Assembly (NCBI RefSeq): GCF_020387415.1
Contig: NZ_JAGWCB010000020.1
Location: forward strand, 248,001 to 312,000
Direction: 5' to 3'
Source: Ideonella benzenivorans
Lineage (GTDB): Bacteria; Pseudomonadota; Gammaproteobacteria; Burkholderiales; Burkholderiaceae_C
DNA length: 64,000 bases
In this document: positions 26,378 through 35,118 of the stretch, piece after piece
How the letters are laid out: every line of letters starts with the position of its first letter
Position numbering within the stretch: position 1 is the first letter of the stretch
Program-made: the position numbers and the translations under genes
The notes under the pieces: model-generated
What the model saw: only the letters and a program-made list of their open reading frames with translations
The model's database searches: none
What the model was told of the DNA's origin: nothing

Positions 26378-28108
26378 TCAGTCGTTGGTGGCGGAGATCA
26401 CTTCTTCCAGTGTCGTGACCCCTTGGCGGACCTTGACCAGGCCGGATTGGCGCAGGTCACGCACGCCTTCGCGCTGGGCCTGTTCGGCCAGATCCACCGC
26501 CGACCCATTCGTGAGGATCAGACGCTGGATGGTTTCACTGATGGGCATGGCCTGGTAGACACCAACCCGACCACGGTAGCCATTGTTGCAGGCCGAGCAG
26601 CCCACGGCTTTGTAGGGCTGCCAGCTGCCGTCCAGATCGCCTTCGTTGAAGCCGGCGCGGATCAGTGCCTCGCGCGGATAGTCGGCGGGTTGCTTGCAGC
26701 TCTCACACAGGCGGCGCACCAAACGCTGCGCGGTGATCAGCAGCACGCTGGAGGCAATGTTGAACGGCGCGACGCCCATGTTCAGCAGCCGGGTCAGCGT
26801 GGACGGGGCATCGTTGGTGTGCAGCGTGGACAGCACCAGATGGCCGGTCTGGGCGGCCTTGATGGCGATGTCGGCGGTTTCCAGGTCCCGGATTTCGCCG
26901 ACCATGATGATGTCCGGATCCTGGCGCAGGAAAGATTTCAGGGCGCTGGCGAAGGTCAGTCCGGCCTTGTCGTTGACGTTGACCTGGTTGATGCCCGGCA
27001 GGTTGATTTCCGCCGGATCCTCGACGGTGGAGATGTTGACGCCCGGCTGATTCAGCAGGTTCAGGCAGGTGTAGAGCGACACCGTCTTGCCCGAGCCGGT
27101 CGGCCCGGTCACCAGCACCATCCCATAGGGACGGTGGATGGCGTGCAGCAGACGTTCCTTTTCTTGCGGTTCGTAACCCAGGGCCTCGATGCCCAGCTTG
27201 GCGCTGGAAGAGTCCAGGATCCGGATCACGATCTTCTCGCCGAACAGCGTCGGCAGCGTGCTGACCCGGAAGTCGATCGATTTGGTGCCGAAGCGCAGCT
27301 TCATCCGGCCGTCCTGCGGCACGCGCTTCTCGGAGATGTCGAGGCGGGAGATCACCTTGATGCGCGATGCCAGCTTGTCCTTGATGGCCAGGGGGGGCTG
27401 GGTGATCTCGCGCAGCTCACCGTCAACGCGAAAACGCACACGGTAGTGGTACTCGTAGGGCTCGAAGTGCAGGTCCGAAGCGCGCATGTTGATCGCGTCC
27501 ACCAGCATCTTCTGCAGGAAGCGGACCACCGGGGCGTCCTCGACCTCGGAGACCACCTCGGCGCTCTGCTGAGCCGCCGCACTGTCTTCCTCGGTGACCT
27601 CGAAGTCGAATTCGGCCGCGCTGATGGCTTCCAGCGTCTGGTTGGCGGAGCCGCCCTGTTCTTCCAGCAGCTTGGTCAGCTTGTGGTGCTCGACAACCAC
27701 CCACTCGGGGGACAGCTGGGTGGCGAACTTGATCCGTTCGCTGGCCTCCTGGTCGGTGGGGTCGATGCAGGCCAGAAACAGCCGGCTGCCGCGCTTGTTG
27801 AGCGGCAGCACCTGGTACTGCAGCATCAGCTTGGGATCGATGATGGACCGGGGCAGGCGCTGCACATCCACCGCGTCCAGATCCAGCAAGGGCACGGACA
27901 GGGCCGTGGACAGGGCGTGCGCCAACTGGATTGGAGAGAGCTCGCCGGACGCCGCCAGCTCGCTGATGAAGGAGATCTTTTTCTCCTTCGCGCTGCGCAC
28001 CAATTCCTCGGCCCGCTTGGCCGGCAACTTGCCACCATGGACGAGCACGCGTGCCACGCCAGACAGCGCGGGCTTGGAGACATCGACAACGGTATCCACA
28101 GGGGTCAC
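26378..28108 (-). CDS. pilB: PilB, type IV pilus extension ATPase
   Basis: The 576-residue ATPase has an N-terminal MshEN-like domain and a GspE-type motor domain. Visible motifs are Walker A (VTGPTGSGKT), the Asp box (DPDIIMVGEIRDLETADIA), the His box (GHLVLSTLHTNDAPSTLTRL) and a CxxC pair (CESCKQP and CSACNNGY). It powers pilin polymerisation. The start is a GTG at 28108; no ATG fits. It is the last chromosomal gene before the island. Confidence 0.95.
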   Translation of the reverse strand: MTPVDTVVDVSKPALSGVARVLVHGGKLPAKRAEELVRSAKEKKISFISELAASGELSPIQLAHALSTALSVPLLDLDAVDVQRLPRSIIDPKLMLQYQVLPLNKRGSRLFLACIDPTDQEASERIKFATQLSPEWVVVEHHKLTKLLEEQGGSANQTLEAISAAEFDFEVTEEDSAAAQQSAEVVSEVEDAPVVRFLQKMLVDAINMRASDLHFEPYEYHYRVRFRVDGELREITQPPLAIKDKLASRIKVISRLDISEKRVPQDGRMKLRFGTKSIDFRVSTLPTLFGEKIVIRILDSSSAKLGIEALGYEPQEKERLLHAIHRPYGMVLVTGPTGSGKTVSLYTCLNLLNQPGVNISTVEDPAEINLPGINQVNVNDKAGLTFASALKSFLRQDPDIIMVGEIRDLETADIAIKAAQTGHLVLSTLHTNDAPSTLTRLLNMGVAPFNIASSVLLITAQRLVRRLCESCKQPADYPREALIRAGFNEGDLDGSWQPYKAVGCSACNNGYRGRVGVYQAMPISETIQRLILTNGSAVDLAEQAQREGVRDLRQSGLVKVRQGVTTLEEVISATND

Positions 28109-28303
28109 TCAGGCCAGCAAGGCGCAAGTCAATCACTTGCGCGGACAAGTTCAGCGCCACATGATGACGCAAAAACATGGCGTCCGGGCAATCTTGGGCG
28201 TTTCGCGCGGCACTGATCGCTCAATCAGCACGGGAATGGCGGCCACAGGCGACAAAGTGTGACGGGGCGTCACGGCGCGGGCTCATGCGGGGGGCGCAGA
28301 AAT

Positions 28304-28333
28304 GCAAAAGCCGCGGATCACCGCGGCTTTTGC
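28304..28333 (-). terminator. Original tRNA-Pro terminator, separated from its tRNA by the island
   Basis: A perfect 13-bp inverted repeat (GCAAAAGCCGCGG / CCGCGGCTTTTGC) lies 7 bp outside the left copy of the tRNA repeat. Read on the minus strand it is a terminator placed exactly where the tRNA-Pro transcript would have ended before island insertion. Confidence 0.75.
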
Positions 28334-28340
28334 AAGAATG

Positions 28341-28389
28341 CCTGGTCGGGGTGAGAGGATTCGAACCTCCGGCCTCTACGTCCCGAACG
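28341..28389. repeat. Left island attachment site (attL): 3' fragment of tRNA-Pro
   Basis: These 49 bp are identical to 58900-58948 and correspond to the CCA end, T arm, variable loop and part of the anticodon arm of tRNA-Pro. Identity stops abruptly at both ends. The 5' half of the tRNA is absent here, so this copy is not functional. Confidence 0.95.
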
Positions 28390-28438
28390 CAGGTGTGAAT
28401 CGCGATTTGTTGGGCTTTGTGCGACAAGTATGGATTAA

Positions 28439-28457
28439 TTGGGACACTCTTGGGACA
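28439..28457 (+). repeat. Paired TTGGGACA motif, candidate arm-type integrase site (left)
   Basis: Two direct copies of TTGGGACA are separated by 3 bp, just upstream of the integrase start. The same pair with the same spacing occurs at the right end (58799-58817). This suggests protein-binding arm sites for integrase or excisionase. Confidence 0.55.
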
Positions 28458-28467
28458 ATCGAGTCCC

Positions 28468-29568
28468 ATGGGAACCATTACGAAACGCGGGGAGCTCCAA
28501 TGGCAGGCCAAGGTCAGGCGCAAGGGCTTTCCAACTCAGTCGCGAACCTTCTCCTACAAGGAGGATGCCGAGAAGTGGGTGCGGGGCATCGAGCGCGAGC
28601 TTGAGACCACCGGATTTGTCGATCGTCGGGAGGCCGACAAGAACACCTTGGCTGAGGTGCTGCGGCGCTACCAGGAGGAGATCACGCCCTCAAAGAAGTC
28701 TGCGAACATCGAGTCCGTGAAGATCAACGTGATCCTCAAGGACGCGATCCTGCCGAAGCTCAAGATGACGGCGGTGACGAGCGATGCGATCGCGGCGTGG
28801 CGAGACCGGCGGCTCGAAGATGTGACCGGCGCGACCGTAAACCGTGAGCTCGATGTTCTCTCGGCCGTCTTGAATCACGCGCGCCGGGAGTGGCGCATCC
28901 ATGTCGAGAACCCTGTCCGCGACGTCAAGCGTCCGGAGCGCGCAAACGCGCGAGATCGCCGGTTTTCGCCGGAAGAGGAGTCGTACCTTCTTGCTGCGCT
29001 GACAGGCGGCGAGCGCCAAACCGATGGAACGTTCAGCAAAGGCGCTCGAAATCCATGGCTGCTGCCGCTTGTCCAGCTCGCCCTTGAAACAGCAATGAGG
29101 CGCGGTGAGCTGCTCTCGCTGCAGTGGGAAAACGTGGACCTGGATCGGCAGACAGCACATTTGCCAGAAACCAAGAACGGCGACTCACGAACTGTTCCAC
29201 TTTCGACGCGTGCGGTTGCGATCCTCAAGGCCTTGCCTAGAGACGCGGAGGAGGATGAGCAAGAAGCCGATCGGCATGGCCCCGTGTTCGAGACGACGGC
29301 CCTCGCGCTGCGGAAGGGGTTCGTTCGAAGCGTCGAACGAGCGCAGCAGCGGTATGTTGAAGACTGCCGGAAGGCGCGGCGCAAACCAAGGCCAGGATTT
29401 CTCGAGGACGTGCATTTTCATGACACGCGCCACGAAGCGGCGTCGCGTTTGGCGGACAAACTGTCGAACGTGCTGGAGCTTTCAGCTGTCACCGGCCATC
29501 GTGACCTTCGAATGCTGAAGCGCTATTACCACCCGAGGGCTGAAGACTTGGCGAAGAAGCTTGGATAG
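28468..29568 (+). CDS. Tyrosine recombinase / phage-type integrase
   Basis: The 366-residue integrase has an Arm-binding-like N-terminus (MGTITKRGELQWQAKVRRKGF), a SAM-like core-binding domain around residues 65-160, and the C-terminal catalytic domain. Catalytic residues are the arginine of TAMRRGELLSLQW, HDTRHEAASRL (HxxR), the histidine of TGHRDLRM and the tyrosine of LKRYYHP. It presumably inserted the island into the tRNA-Pro gene; the left attachment site lies 79 bp upstream. The ATG at 28468 is preferred because the upstream ATG would include the repeated arm-site region. Confidence 0.95.
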   Translation: MGTITKRGELQWQAKVRRKGFPTQSRTFSYKEDAEKWVRGIERELETTGFVDRREADKNTLAEVLRRYQEEITPSKKSANIESVKINVILKDAILPKLKMTAVTSDAIAAWRDRRLEDVTGATVNRELDVLSAVLNHARREWRIHVENPVRDVKRPERANARDRRFSPEEESYLLAALTGGERQTDGTFSKGARNPWLLPLVQLALETAMRRGELLSLQWENVDLDRQTAHLPETKNGDSRTVPLSTRAVAILKALPRDAEEDEQEADRHGPVFETTALALRKGFVRSVERAQQRYVEDCRKARRKPRPGFLEDVHFHDTRHEAASRLADKLSNVLELSAVTGHRDLRMLKRYYHPRAEDLAKKLG

Positions 29569-29802
29569 TCGACATGGCGCCCACTCAGTACCGCCAGCAG
29601 CCTGACCCGCAGTGCCATACGTGCCGATCAATGCGGATCCCGGAAACCTTGGCCGCCCGTGCCGGTTTGTACTGCCCATAGCAGCGCAGCTCGCTGGCGG
29701 GTCCCTGACCAAGCACGGCGCCAGCATAAGGCTGAAAGCGGTCGCCTGGCGGGAGGAGCCCATCGGCTTGCGTGGGCTGATCCAGTGTCAATACTACGGA
29801 AA

Positions 29803-30711
29803 CTACAAATTACCTGGGCCGCACCCGTGCTGCCGCCAGTGGTCGTCGATCCGTTTCGCTGCGGTGTGAGTGAACAAATCAGTGCAGTTGATGATCGACA
29901 CCTCATCGAAGTCTGAGATGAAGCAGTGCACATTTTCGGTGATCGACCTGCCAGGATCGAAAAGAAGTCGCTCGGGATGGCCAGAGATGAATGCTAGGTC
30001 GGTGCGCTTGCTTGTTTCGTCAACTAGGTAATCGTTGACTCGGTTAGCCGTCGTAATCTCAAGATAGCAGCGCTCCTGGGACTGGACGAACTGGACAGAG
30101 GTCATCTCGGGGCGAAGAGATCGAGGGTACTTCGCGCGCAACTGCGGCAAGATTTCTAGCGACTGTCGGGCCACCGGCATAACGGCCATTTGAATGTCAT
30201 TGCCATGAACATTGACGTTACTTCCCATGGTGCTCTTATGCATTGCAAGCTGGGCGTTGGCGTTCGCGACCTGGCGCTCCCAATCGATCTTTGCGCGGCG
30301 CAATTGATCGACCGTGATACCTAGAGTCAAGCCATCTCGGTGTGCCAAGTCATGATCGGTCGGGCATAGAACTACTAGGTTTTCGTAGCTGTTGTCCTGA
30401 GTCTTCTCATACTCCACGATGTGGTGAAGGATGTATGAGGAGCCCTTATGTCCTTTGCAAACGTTGCACAGGAAGTTGCTTCGTTGAAGTAACAAATTGA
30501 CGACATCGGGGTCAATCGGTCGGCGGCGTACGCTCTCGGTCAGCACTTGCGCCTCAGCGAGGGAAAGGCCGTACTTTGAAACTAGATCTGCAGCGCGAAG
30601 TGCACGTGCCATAGTCACTGTGAGGCCGGCCTCATGAACCTTCCTAGCAAAGTCATCAGCAAGACCGTATTGAAGTAGCGTGGCCAAAGTTTTAGGCGGA
30701 GACGATGTCAT
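29803..30711 (-). CDS. HNH endonuclease-domain protein
   Basis: This protein of about 302 residues has an HNH nuclease motif in its first half: CNVC near residue 82, LHHIVEY (His-His near 96), then a conserved asparagine and CPTDHDLAHRDG. The N-terminal 75 residues are helical. The C-terminal 150 residues have no motif I recognise, although the YLEITTANRVNDYLVDE stretch suggests a beta-rich domain. Lower GC than the chromosome supports foreign origin. The start is uncertain: an in-frame ATG lies 34 codons further upstream. It is convergent with the integrase. Defence or cargo function is inferred from context only. Confidence 0.75.
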   Translation of the reverse strand: MTSSPPKTLATLLQYGLADDFARKVHEAGLTVTMARALRAADLVSKYGLSLAEAQVLTESVRRRPIDPDVVNLLLQRSNFLCNVCKGHKGSSYILHHIVEYEKTQDNSYENLVVLCPTDHDLAHRDGLTLGITVDQLRRAKIDWERQVANANAQLAMHKSTMGSNVNVHGNDIQMAVMPVARQSLEILPQLRAKYPRSLRPEMTSVQFVQSQERCYLEITTANRVNDYLVDETSKRTDLAFISGHPERLLFDPGRSITENVHCFISDFDEVSIINCTDLFTHTAAKRIDDHWRQHGCGPGNL

Positions 30712-31036
30712 ATTCTTCAGTTCATTCGAGTCTGTTGATGCGAAGTCGAGGTGTCGAAGGGCAACAGTCGTTATCAGCCTGACATTGGGGCCAAATGAGA
30801 CGCTGAGCCTCAAATGTATGTGCTGCTAAACGCTGCACCAGCATCGCGCTGCGCTTTGATCGATACTTTCCAGTACCAATGGCAGCAATCGCTGCGTAGC
30901 GGCAGTTGGTGCACGGTCATGACCAGCCGCTTGGTCGATGCAAGCCGGCACGGTGGTCAATGCAGGCCAGCGCCCGCAGCTCAACGCTGTCGGTGCGGAA
31001 ATGCTTTCGCCGGAAGCCTGACCTTCTACCTTCGCC

Positions 31037-31963
31037 TCATGGAGTATCGGCGGCGAGCTGCTCGAGTTCTTCGAGCACTTCCGCCTCCAGGCGGCGCGCG
31101 GTGGCCGAAAGCTCCTCGGTTCCCAGGTCCATAGAAGCCAGTAGGCTCAGGTTGGCGATGTGCACGGCCTGGTGCAGATCGGACTCGCTTCGCATCAGTT
31201 CCTGGATTCCCGTGCCGGCGCGCAGCGCCAGATCGCGCGCATCTGGGCCGAACTTCTCCTGCAGCGCAGCCCACATACTCGCCGGCCATTCGCCTAGAAC
31301 CTCAGTTCCGACGCGCCGGTCCTGTTCGATCGTCAGGTGGGCCAGGGCGAGCACCCGCCCGAGGTCCTTGTTCGAGCGTTTCCACGTCGTGCCTGCGATG
31401 AGGGTGCCCGCGATCGTCGGGTGATGAAGCATGTTTGCCAGGGCCATCATCTCCGGGCGAGCGATTCTGATGCCCACCTTCGTCATCTGCGGATTCCACT
31501 CGGCCAGCGCCAGGAAGTCGAAGCTGCACAGGGCAAAGGTGCCATGGGCGGTGTCGATCGCCTGGAGCTTCTTGGCATAGGATCCTGGCTGATAGGGCGG
31601 CGGTGCAGCCATTAGCTCCAGGAACCAGTTGCTGCCCTCTGGCGGATGGAGGCGCACCATTGGCAGTCCATCCGGTGCATCGCCAGGCTTGCCGGGCGGG
31701 AAACGGGGGTCTTCGCGCGGCTTCCAATTGGCGTCCAGCAATTGGTCGGTGATGGCTGTGGCTGCAGCAACGGCCTTGGCATGAGGGCTACACAGGCCGT
31801 CAACATCCTTCGTGCGGATGGCCCGGGTTCCGTCGCCGGCGAAGAACCAGTACGCGGCGGCCAGCGAGCCGCAGACGATCAGGTTGTCACGTGCGTCGCC
31901 AGGCAGCGCGGCTGCGACTTGAGCGAGAACCTGGCTTGGGGAGAGATTTTCGGGTTCGATCAT
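31037..31963 (-). CDS. Nucleotidyltransferase-fold protein, AbiEii-like
   Basis: The 308-residue protein has the minimal nucleotidyltransferase signature: GS at residues 32-33 and the metal-binding pattern TKDVD at 51-55. This matches the AbiEii toxin group and related nucleotidyltransferases in general layout, though I cannot confirm the family. The rest is helical. Its start overlaps the stop of the upstream gene by four bases (ATGA), as is usual for an antitoxin-toxin pair. The upstream partner has a winged-helix segment, and the pair lies behind a repeat-rich operator. Together these suggest a type IV toxin-antitoxin or abortive infection unit. Confidence 0.6.
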   Translation of the reverse strand: MIEPENLSPSQVLAQVAAALPGDARDNLIVCGSLAAAYWFFAGDGTRAIRTKDVDGLCSPHAKAVAAATAITDQLLDANWKPREDPRFPPGKPGDAPDGLPMVRLHPPEGSNWFLELMAAPPPYQPGSYAKKLQAIDTAHGTFALCSFDFLALAEWNPQMTKVGIRIARPEMMALANMLHHPTIAGTLIAGTTWKRSNKDLGRVLALAHLTIEQDRRVGTEVLGEWPASMWAALQEKFGPDARDLALRAGTGIQELMRSESDLHQAVHIANLSLLASMDLGTEELSATARRLEAEVLEELEQLAADTP

Positions 31964-33030
31964 TGAAACGTTGCCCCTTGAGTAGTGGCTCGGCTCAGAT
32001 GCTCTGCGAACTCATGGGCCTCGGCCATGAGACCGATGTCCAGCAAGTCAGCCAGGCATTCCAACGGCGAGGCCTGACCCACCCCTGGTGTCCGCGAGGC
32101 CGATGGAGTCCGAAGTCGCCTTCCAAGGTGTAGCACCAGCGGTGCGTGCGCTTTCAAGTTCTTGACTTCGACAAGGCCTGCATCGAGCTTGCGAACGAAT
32201 TCCGTATTTCCGTCGTAGACGCTCAAATCCAGGCGTGGAGCCGCCGTGATGTTCAGATGCTCGTAGAAGTGATAGGCCGCCATGACCCCGCTTAGAGCGA
32301 CGTCAAGCGGTTTGCTGGCTCGGTCCATGACCTTGATGAGCCGGCTGAGAAGTGCTGACGGGCCTCGCGCCAAGCCGCTCGGGTCCGCAAAGTAGACGGC
32401 TTTGCGTTCCAACTTCAGATCCAGCGCGAGGCTTTGCCATGCGTCCCAGCTGGGAGGCTGGAGCACGAATTCGCCGAACTGGCCAGCTATGACGTCGAGC
32501 TCCCGCAGATGCTCAAGCGCGGAGATGACCGTGGGCTTGCTGGCCTTGGATTCACTCAGGACTTCCAAGGAGGATGTCATTGACCGGCCCTGCAGCCATC
32601 GATCTACAACCAGAGACTGGACGAACACGCGACTGACCCGCCCTCCGTGGGTGGCCGTGTCATGGCGCACTAGGTCGCGGATGAACAGAGCGAGCTCTTC
32701 GTTGAACTGCGGTAGGACCCCCTGCATTCGGTCGATGTCTTCACCAAAAGCTACCAGGTGGATCTTCTGTCCCACGCCGTCTCTCACGATGTTGCGGAAC
32801 TGGGTCAACTCATCGCGCAACCTGGAACTGCTCAGCTTCGATTCCTTGAGCACCAGCATGGCCTGTGCGCTGGACGGTTCTTTCTCCAGTGCATAGGCAA
32901 GCGCCAGTAGCGCGCCGCGCAGGTCGCGGGCGTTGTTGGTGCGTTTGACCTCGATAAGGAAGTCTCCGGCGGGACCGACCCAGCGGCCGTCGTATTCCCT
33001 GTTGGCGTCCGCGAAGTAGCTTTGATGCAT
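31960..33030 (-). CDS. Winged-helix regulator with possible nuclease-fold N-terminus (AbiEi-like partner)
   Basis: The 356-residue protein has two visible parts. Residues 15-60 contain AGDFLIEVKRTNNA, giving D23, E27 and K29 in the order of a PD-(D/E)XK nuclease core, although the domain is short. Residues 131-190 contain a helix-turn-helix or winged-helix segment (MTSSLEVLSESKASKPTVISALEHL). The C-terminal half is unknown. It is the first gene of a two-gene coupled unit with the nucleotidyltransferase-like gene. Four GTTGCTACC-type repeats lie directly upstream of its start, suggesting autoregulation. Alternative: a pure transcription factor in which the D-E-K pattern is accidental. Confidence 0.55.
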   Translation of the reverse strand: MHQSYFADANREYDGRWVGPAGDFLIEVKRTNNARDLRGALLALAYALEKEPSSAQAMLVLKESKLSSSRLRDELTQFRNIVRDGVGQKIHLVAFGEDIDRMQGVLPQFNEELALFIRDLVRHDTATHGGRVSRVFVQSLVVDRWLQGRSMTSSLEVLSESKASKPTVISALEHLRELDVIAGQFGEFVLQPPSWDAWQSLALDLKLERKAVYFADPSGLARGPSALLSRLIKVMDRASKPLDVALSGVMAAYHFYEHLNITAAPRLDLSVYDGNTEFVRKLDAGLVEVKNLKAHAPLVLHLGRRLRTPSASRTPGVGQASPLECLADLLDIGLMAEAHEFAEHLSRATTQGATFQ

Positions 33031-33032
33031 AG

Positions 33033-33095
33033 GTTGCTACTTTACACCAGGTAGCAACCTGCAGAAAAGTTGCTACCTTGCGTCATGTTGCTACC
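33033..33095. promoter_or_regulatory. Four-copy GTTGCTACC operator upstream of the AbiE-like pair
   Basis: GTTGCTAC (33033-33040), its inverted copy GGTAGCAAC (33050-33058), and direct copies GTTGCTACC at 33069-33077 and 33087-33095 sit between the start of the regulator gene and the upstream region. Copies three and four are 18 bp apart. The placement fits autorepression by the encoded winged-helix protein. Confidence 0.7.
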
Positions 33096-33257
33096 TTCAA
33101 AAACTCTAGGCTCATCCCATGACCCTCGGCGCGATGGCTCCAATCCAACCCTGGCGGGCAACGCGTACGTGCAAATGTTGGTCATCCCGGCTGCGTCAAG
33201 CAAAACAGCTGTCGCTGGCGACCTTGACTCTCAACCCAACCAACAAGGAACTTCTCA

Positions 33258-33671
33258 ATGCTTATGCAAACACGACTCTCTGGTGGTGCCGGTGCACTGT
33301 TCTTCGCCACGCCGGGCTTCCAGGAGCAACGATTCCCCGCTCTGATTGGCTCAGCCATCATGGACATTGACGATCATTGGGGCAGCAGGCGGACATCTTC
33401 AAACGTGACCGCGGATTACTCAGACAGGGCTTCGCGATACGAACTGACTGTTGGACCTTGGACCGGCTACCTGTTCAAGAGCCCAATGAAGCTGAACGAC
33501 ACGGACTTCGACTTCTTCGGATTCATCGGACCAAATAATGAAATCTGCGTTCGAGGGTGGGAGCAGACTCCTGACGGCGGCATTTGGCACATCAGGCTCA
33601 CATTCCATCCAAATGCCTCGGAACACAGGCTTGCAGACGACTCGACTGAGGATCCCTTCTCCGAGTTCTAG
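33258..33671 (+). CDS. Small hypothetical protein with GPNxExxVxGW motif
   Basis: The protein has at most 137 residues; the ATG at 33360 would give 103 residues and a better soluble start (MDIDDHWGSRR). I recognise no family. The segment GFIGPNNEICVRGWEQT resembles GTLGPNEEVQVAGWRNT in the protein encoded at 34627-35028, so the two may be distant paralogues. The run from 33258 to 33360 has weak coding character. No function can be given. Confidence 0.5.
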   Translation: MLMQTRLSGGAGALFFATPGFQEQRFPALIGSAIMDIDDHWGSRRTSSNVTADYSDRASRYELTVGPWTGYLFKSPMKLNDTDFDFFGFIGPNNEICVRGWEQTPDGGIWHIRLTFHPNASEHRLADDSTEDPFSEF

Positions 33672-33751
33672 GCCTTAACCATCGCTGAGGTCTCGCGTCG
33701 TTCGGCGCGAGACCTCTTCTTTTGTCGTGCACGGCCGCAATAGGCCAACGT

Positions 33752-34609
33752 TTAGTCCTTGGGCGTCGGATTTCCGGCTGACTGCATCCGTTGCCGCCTC
33801 TCCGCAGCCAAGCGGTCCATTTCGTGATCAGCGACCTCACGTGTGTGATCTCTTTCTGCCGCCGCTGCTTCTTCTGTGATCCGGGCGTTTCGATATCCCT
33901 CTGCACTCGCTTCGCTTTGAGCCTCCTGCCCCGCCAGCCATGCGTCGATGCGGTGCCCGTTGACAGAGCCAATTTCGGCGATCAGCAGAAACGCCGCACA
34001 AACAGCGATGGCGTAAAGCCACCAGCGCAGCAACTGTTCTCGGCGTGCCGCAAGCTCCCGGGGAGTCTCGAGCCGATCAAGCGCCCACATGCCTCGCCGC
34101 TCGCGCTGGGCCTCCAGCAGTGCGGTCTGATATCGCTCGCGCTGTGCGGCAGACTGTCGATCAAAATAGGCGTGCCACGCGAGGCCTCGACCCAGTAGCT
34201 CAAGGTTCACGTTCTTGTCGTTTGGGCTGACGACCTCGGCCAGTTCGGATCCGTCGGCTGTCGTCTCCAACACTTGGATCTTGACTTCCCTGTTCAGCAC
34301 CAATGCTGCGAGCGCGGTCTGGGCTTCCGCGCCGAAGGTTTCCGTGAGTTCTGGGGCCTCGATGTAGGCGAGTCGGATTCTGTGCTCGCGCTGCTGGGCG
34401 TCGACAAGTGTGAGCGCGCCGCCACCCTGAACGCTGATCACGCGTCCCTGCAAGACAGCATCCGCCCAGGTCGGCGTGCAGACCGCTACCAGCAGCAAGA
34501 TGAGAGCCACCAGCCGGTGGAACTGAACTGGCGCATCATGCTGCTCTGCGCAGACTCGGCGCTGCAAATTGGCTGTTTTCATATCGCTTGTCATCTGTTG
34601 TCCGCTCAT
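33752..34609 (-). CDS. Thermonuclease-like (SNase fold) membrane protein
   Basis: This protein of about 285 residues has an N-terminal signal or anchor (LVALILLLVAVCTPTWA). An SNase-like OB-fold domain follows: VLQGRVISVQGGGALTLVD, RIRLAYIEAPE, FGAEAQTALAALVL and VNLELLGRGLAWHAYFD. The family catalytic residues are only partly present: the first arginine is there, but the usual glutamate-containing segment reads differently. A second hydrophobic helix (WWLYAIAVCAAFLLIAEIG) and a charged coiled-coil tail follow. It is probably envelope-anchored. The start is one of three close ATGs, 17 bp after the stop of the upstream gene. Confidence 0.65.
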   Translation of the reverse strand: MSGQQMTSDMKTANLQRRVCAEQHDAPVQFHRLVALILLLVAVCTPTWADAVLQGRVISVQGGGALTLVDAQQREHRIRLAYIEAPELTETFGAEAQTALAALVLNREVKIQVLETTADGSELAEVVSPNDKNVNLELLGRGLAWHAYFDRQSAAQRERYQTALLEAQRERRGMWALDRLETPRELAARREQLLRWWLYAIAVCAAFLLIAEIGSVNGHRIDAWLAGQEAQSEASAEGYRNARITEEAAAAERDHTREVADHEMDRLAAERRQRMQSAGNPTPKD

Positions 34610-34626
34610 CTGCGGGAACCCAGGCT

Positions 34627-35028
34627 TCACGCGAGAAGCCGTTCGATTGGCGCGCTGCCAAGCGAGCTTGAATAGATCAGCAGCGTCAGACTCGACCCCT
34701 CCATCTCCTTTGTGGTGTTCCGCCACCCGGCGACCTGGACTTCCTCGTTGGGGCCTAGCGTGCCGACGTAGTCGGGCCCTACGCCAGCAATTCGCATACG
34801 GTGGTTCATCCAACCCGGGACGTTTCCGATCAACAGCCGATAACGCAGTCTTGCCGAGGTCAGGTCCAACCACGCCTGAGCCCGAACACGCACTACTGAT
34901 ACGCGCCAGCGCTCGGTCACGTCGAGGCAGACAGTTCCGTGCAACAACAGATCGTCATTTGGTGGGGGCATTTCAGGACAAGAGTGGAGGGTTCCAACGC
35001 CCTCCCAACTGCGTATGTCGATCGTCAT
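34627..35028 (-). CDS. Hypothetical protein with GPNxExxVxGW motif
   Basis: The 133-residue protein of unknown family is probably cotranscribed with the SNase-like gene 17 bp downstream. The C-terminal half contains GTLGPNEEVQVAGWRNT, similar to a segment in the protein at 33258-33671. The region is beta-strand rich (TVCLDVTERWRVSVVRVRA), suggesting a small beta-barrel or lectin-like fold, which is inference only. Confidence 0.5.
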   Translation of the reverse strand: MTIDIRSWEGVGTLHSCPEMPPPNDDLLLHGTVCLDVTERWRVSVVRVRAQAWLDLTSARLRYRLLIGNVPGWMNHRMRIAGVGPDYVGTLGPNEEVQVAGWRNTTKEMEGSSLTLLIYSSSLGSAPIERLLA

Positions 35029-35118
35029 CGGTCGAGGAGGCGAGAGGATGCTGATGGTGGGGGGTTACGGATGTGGCGGCTCTTCATGTCGTGGTGTCCA
35101 GCCGTCCCGGCTTGTGAT

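Noticed and set aside
28341..28389. Second functional tRNA-Pro gene
   Set aside because: Only the 3' 45-49 nt are present. The acceptor 5' strand and the D arm are missing.
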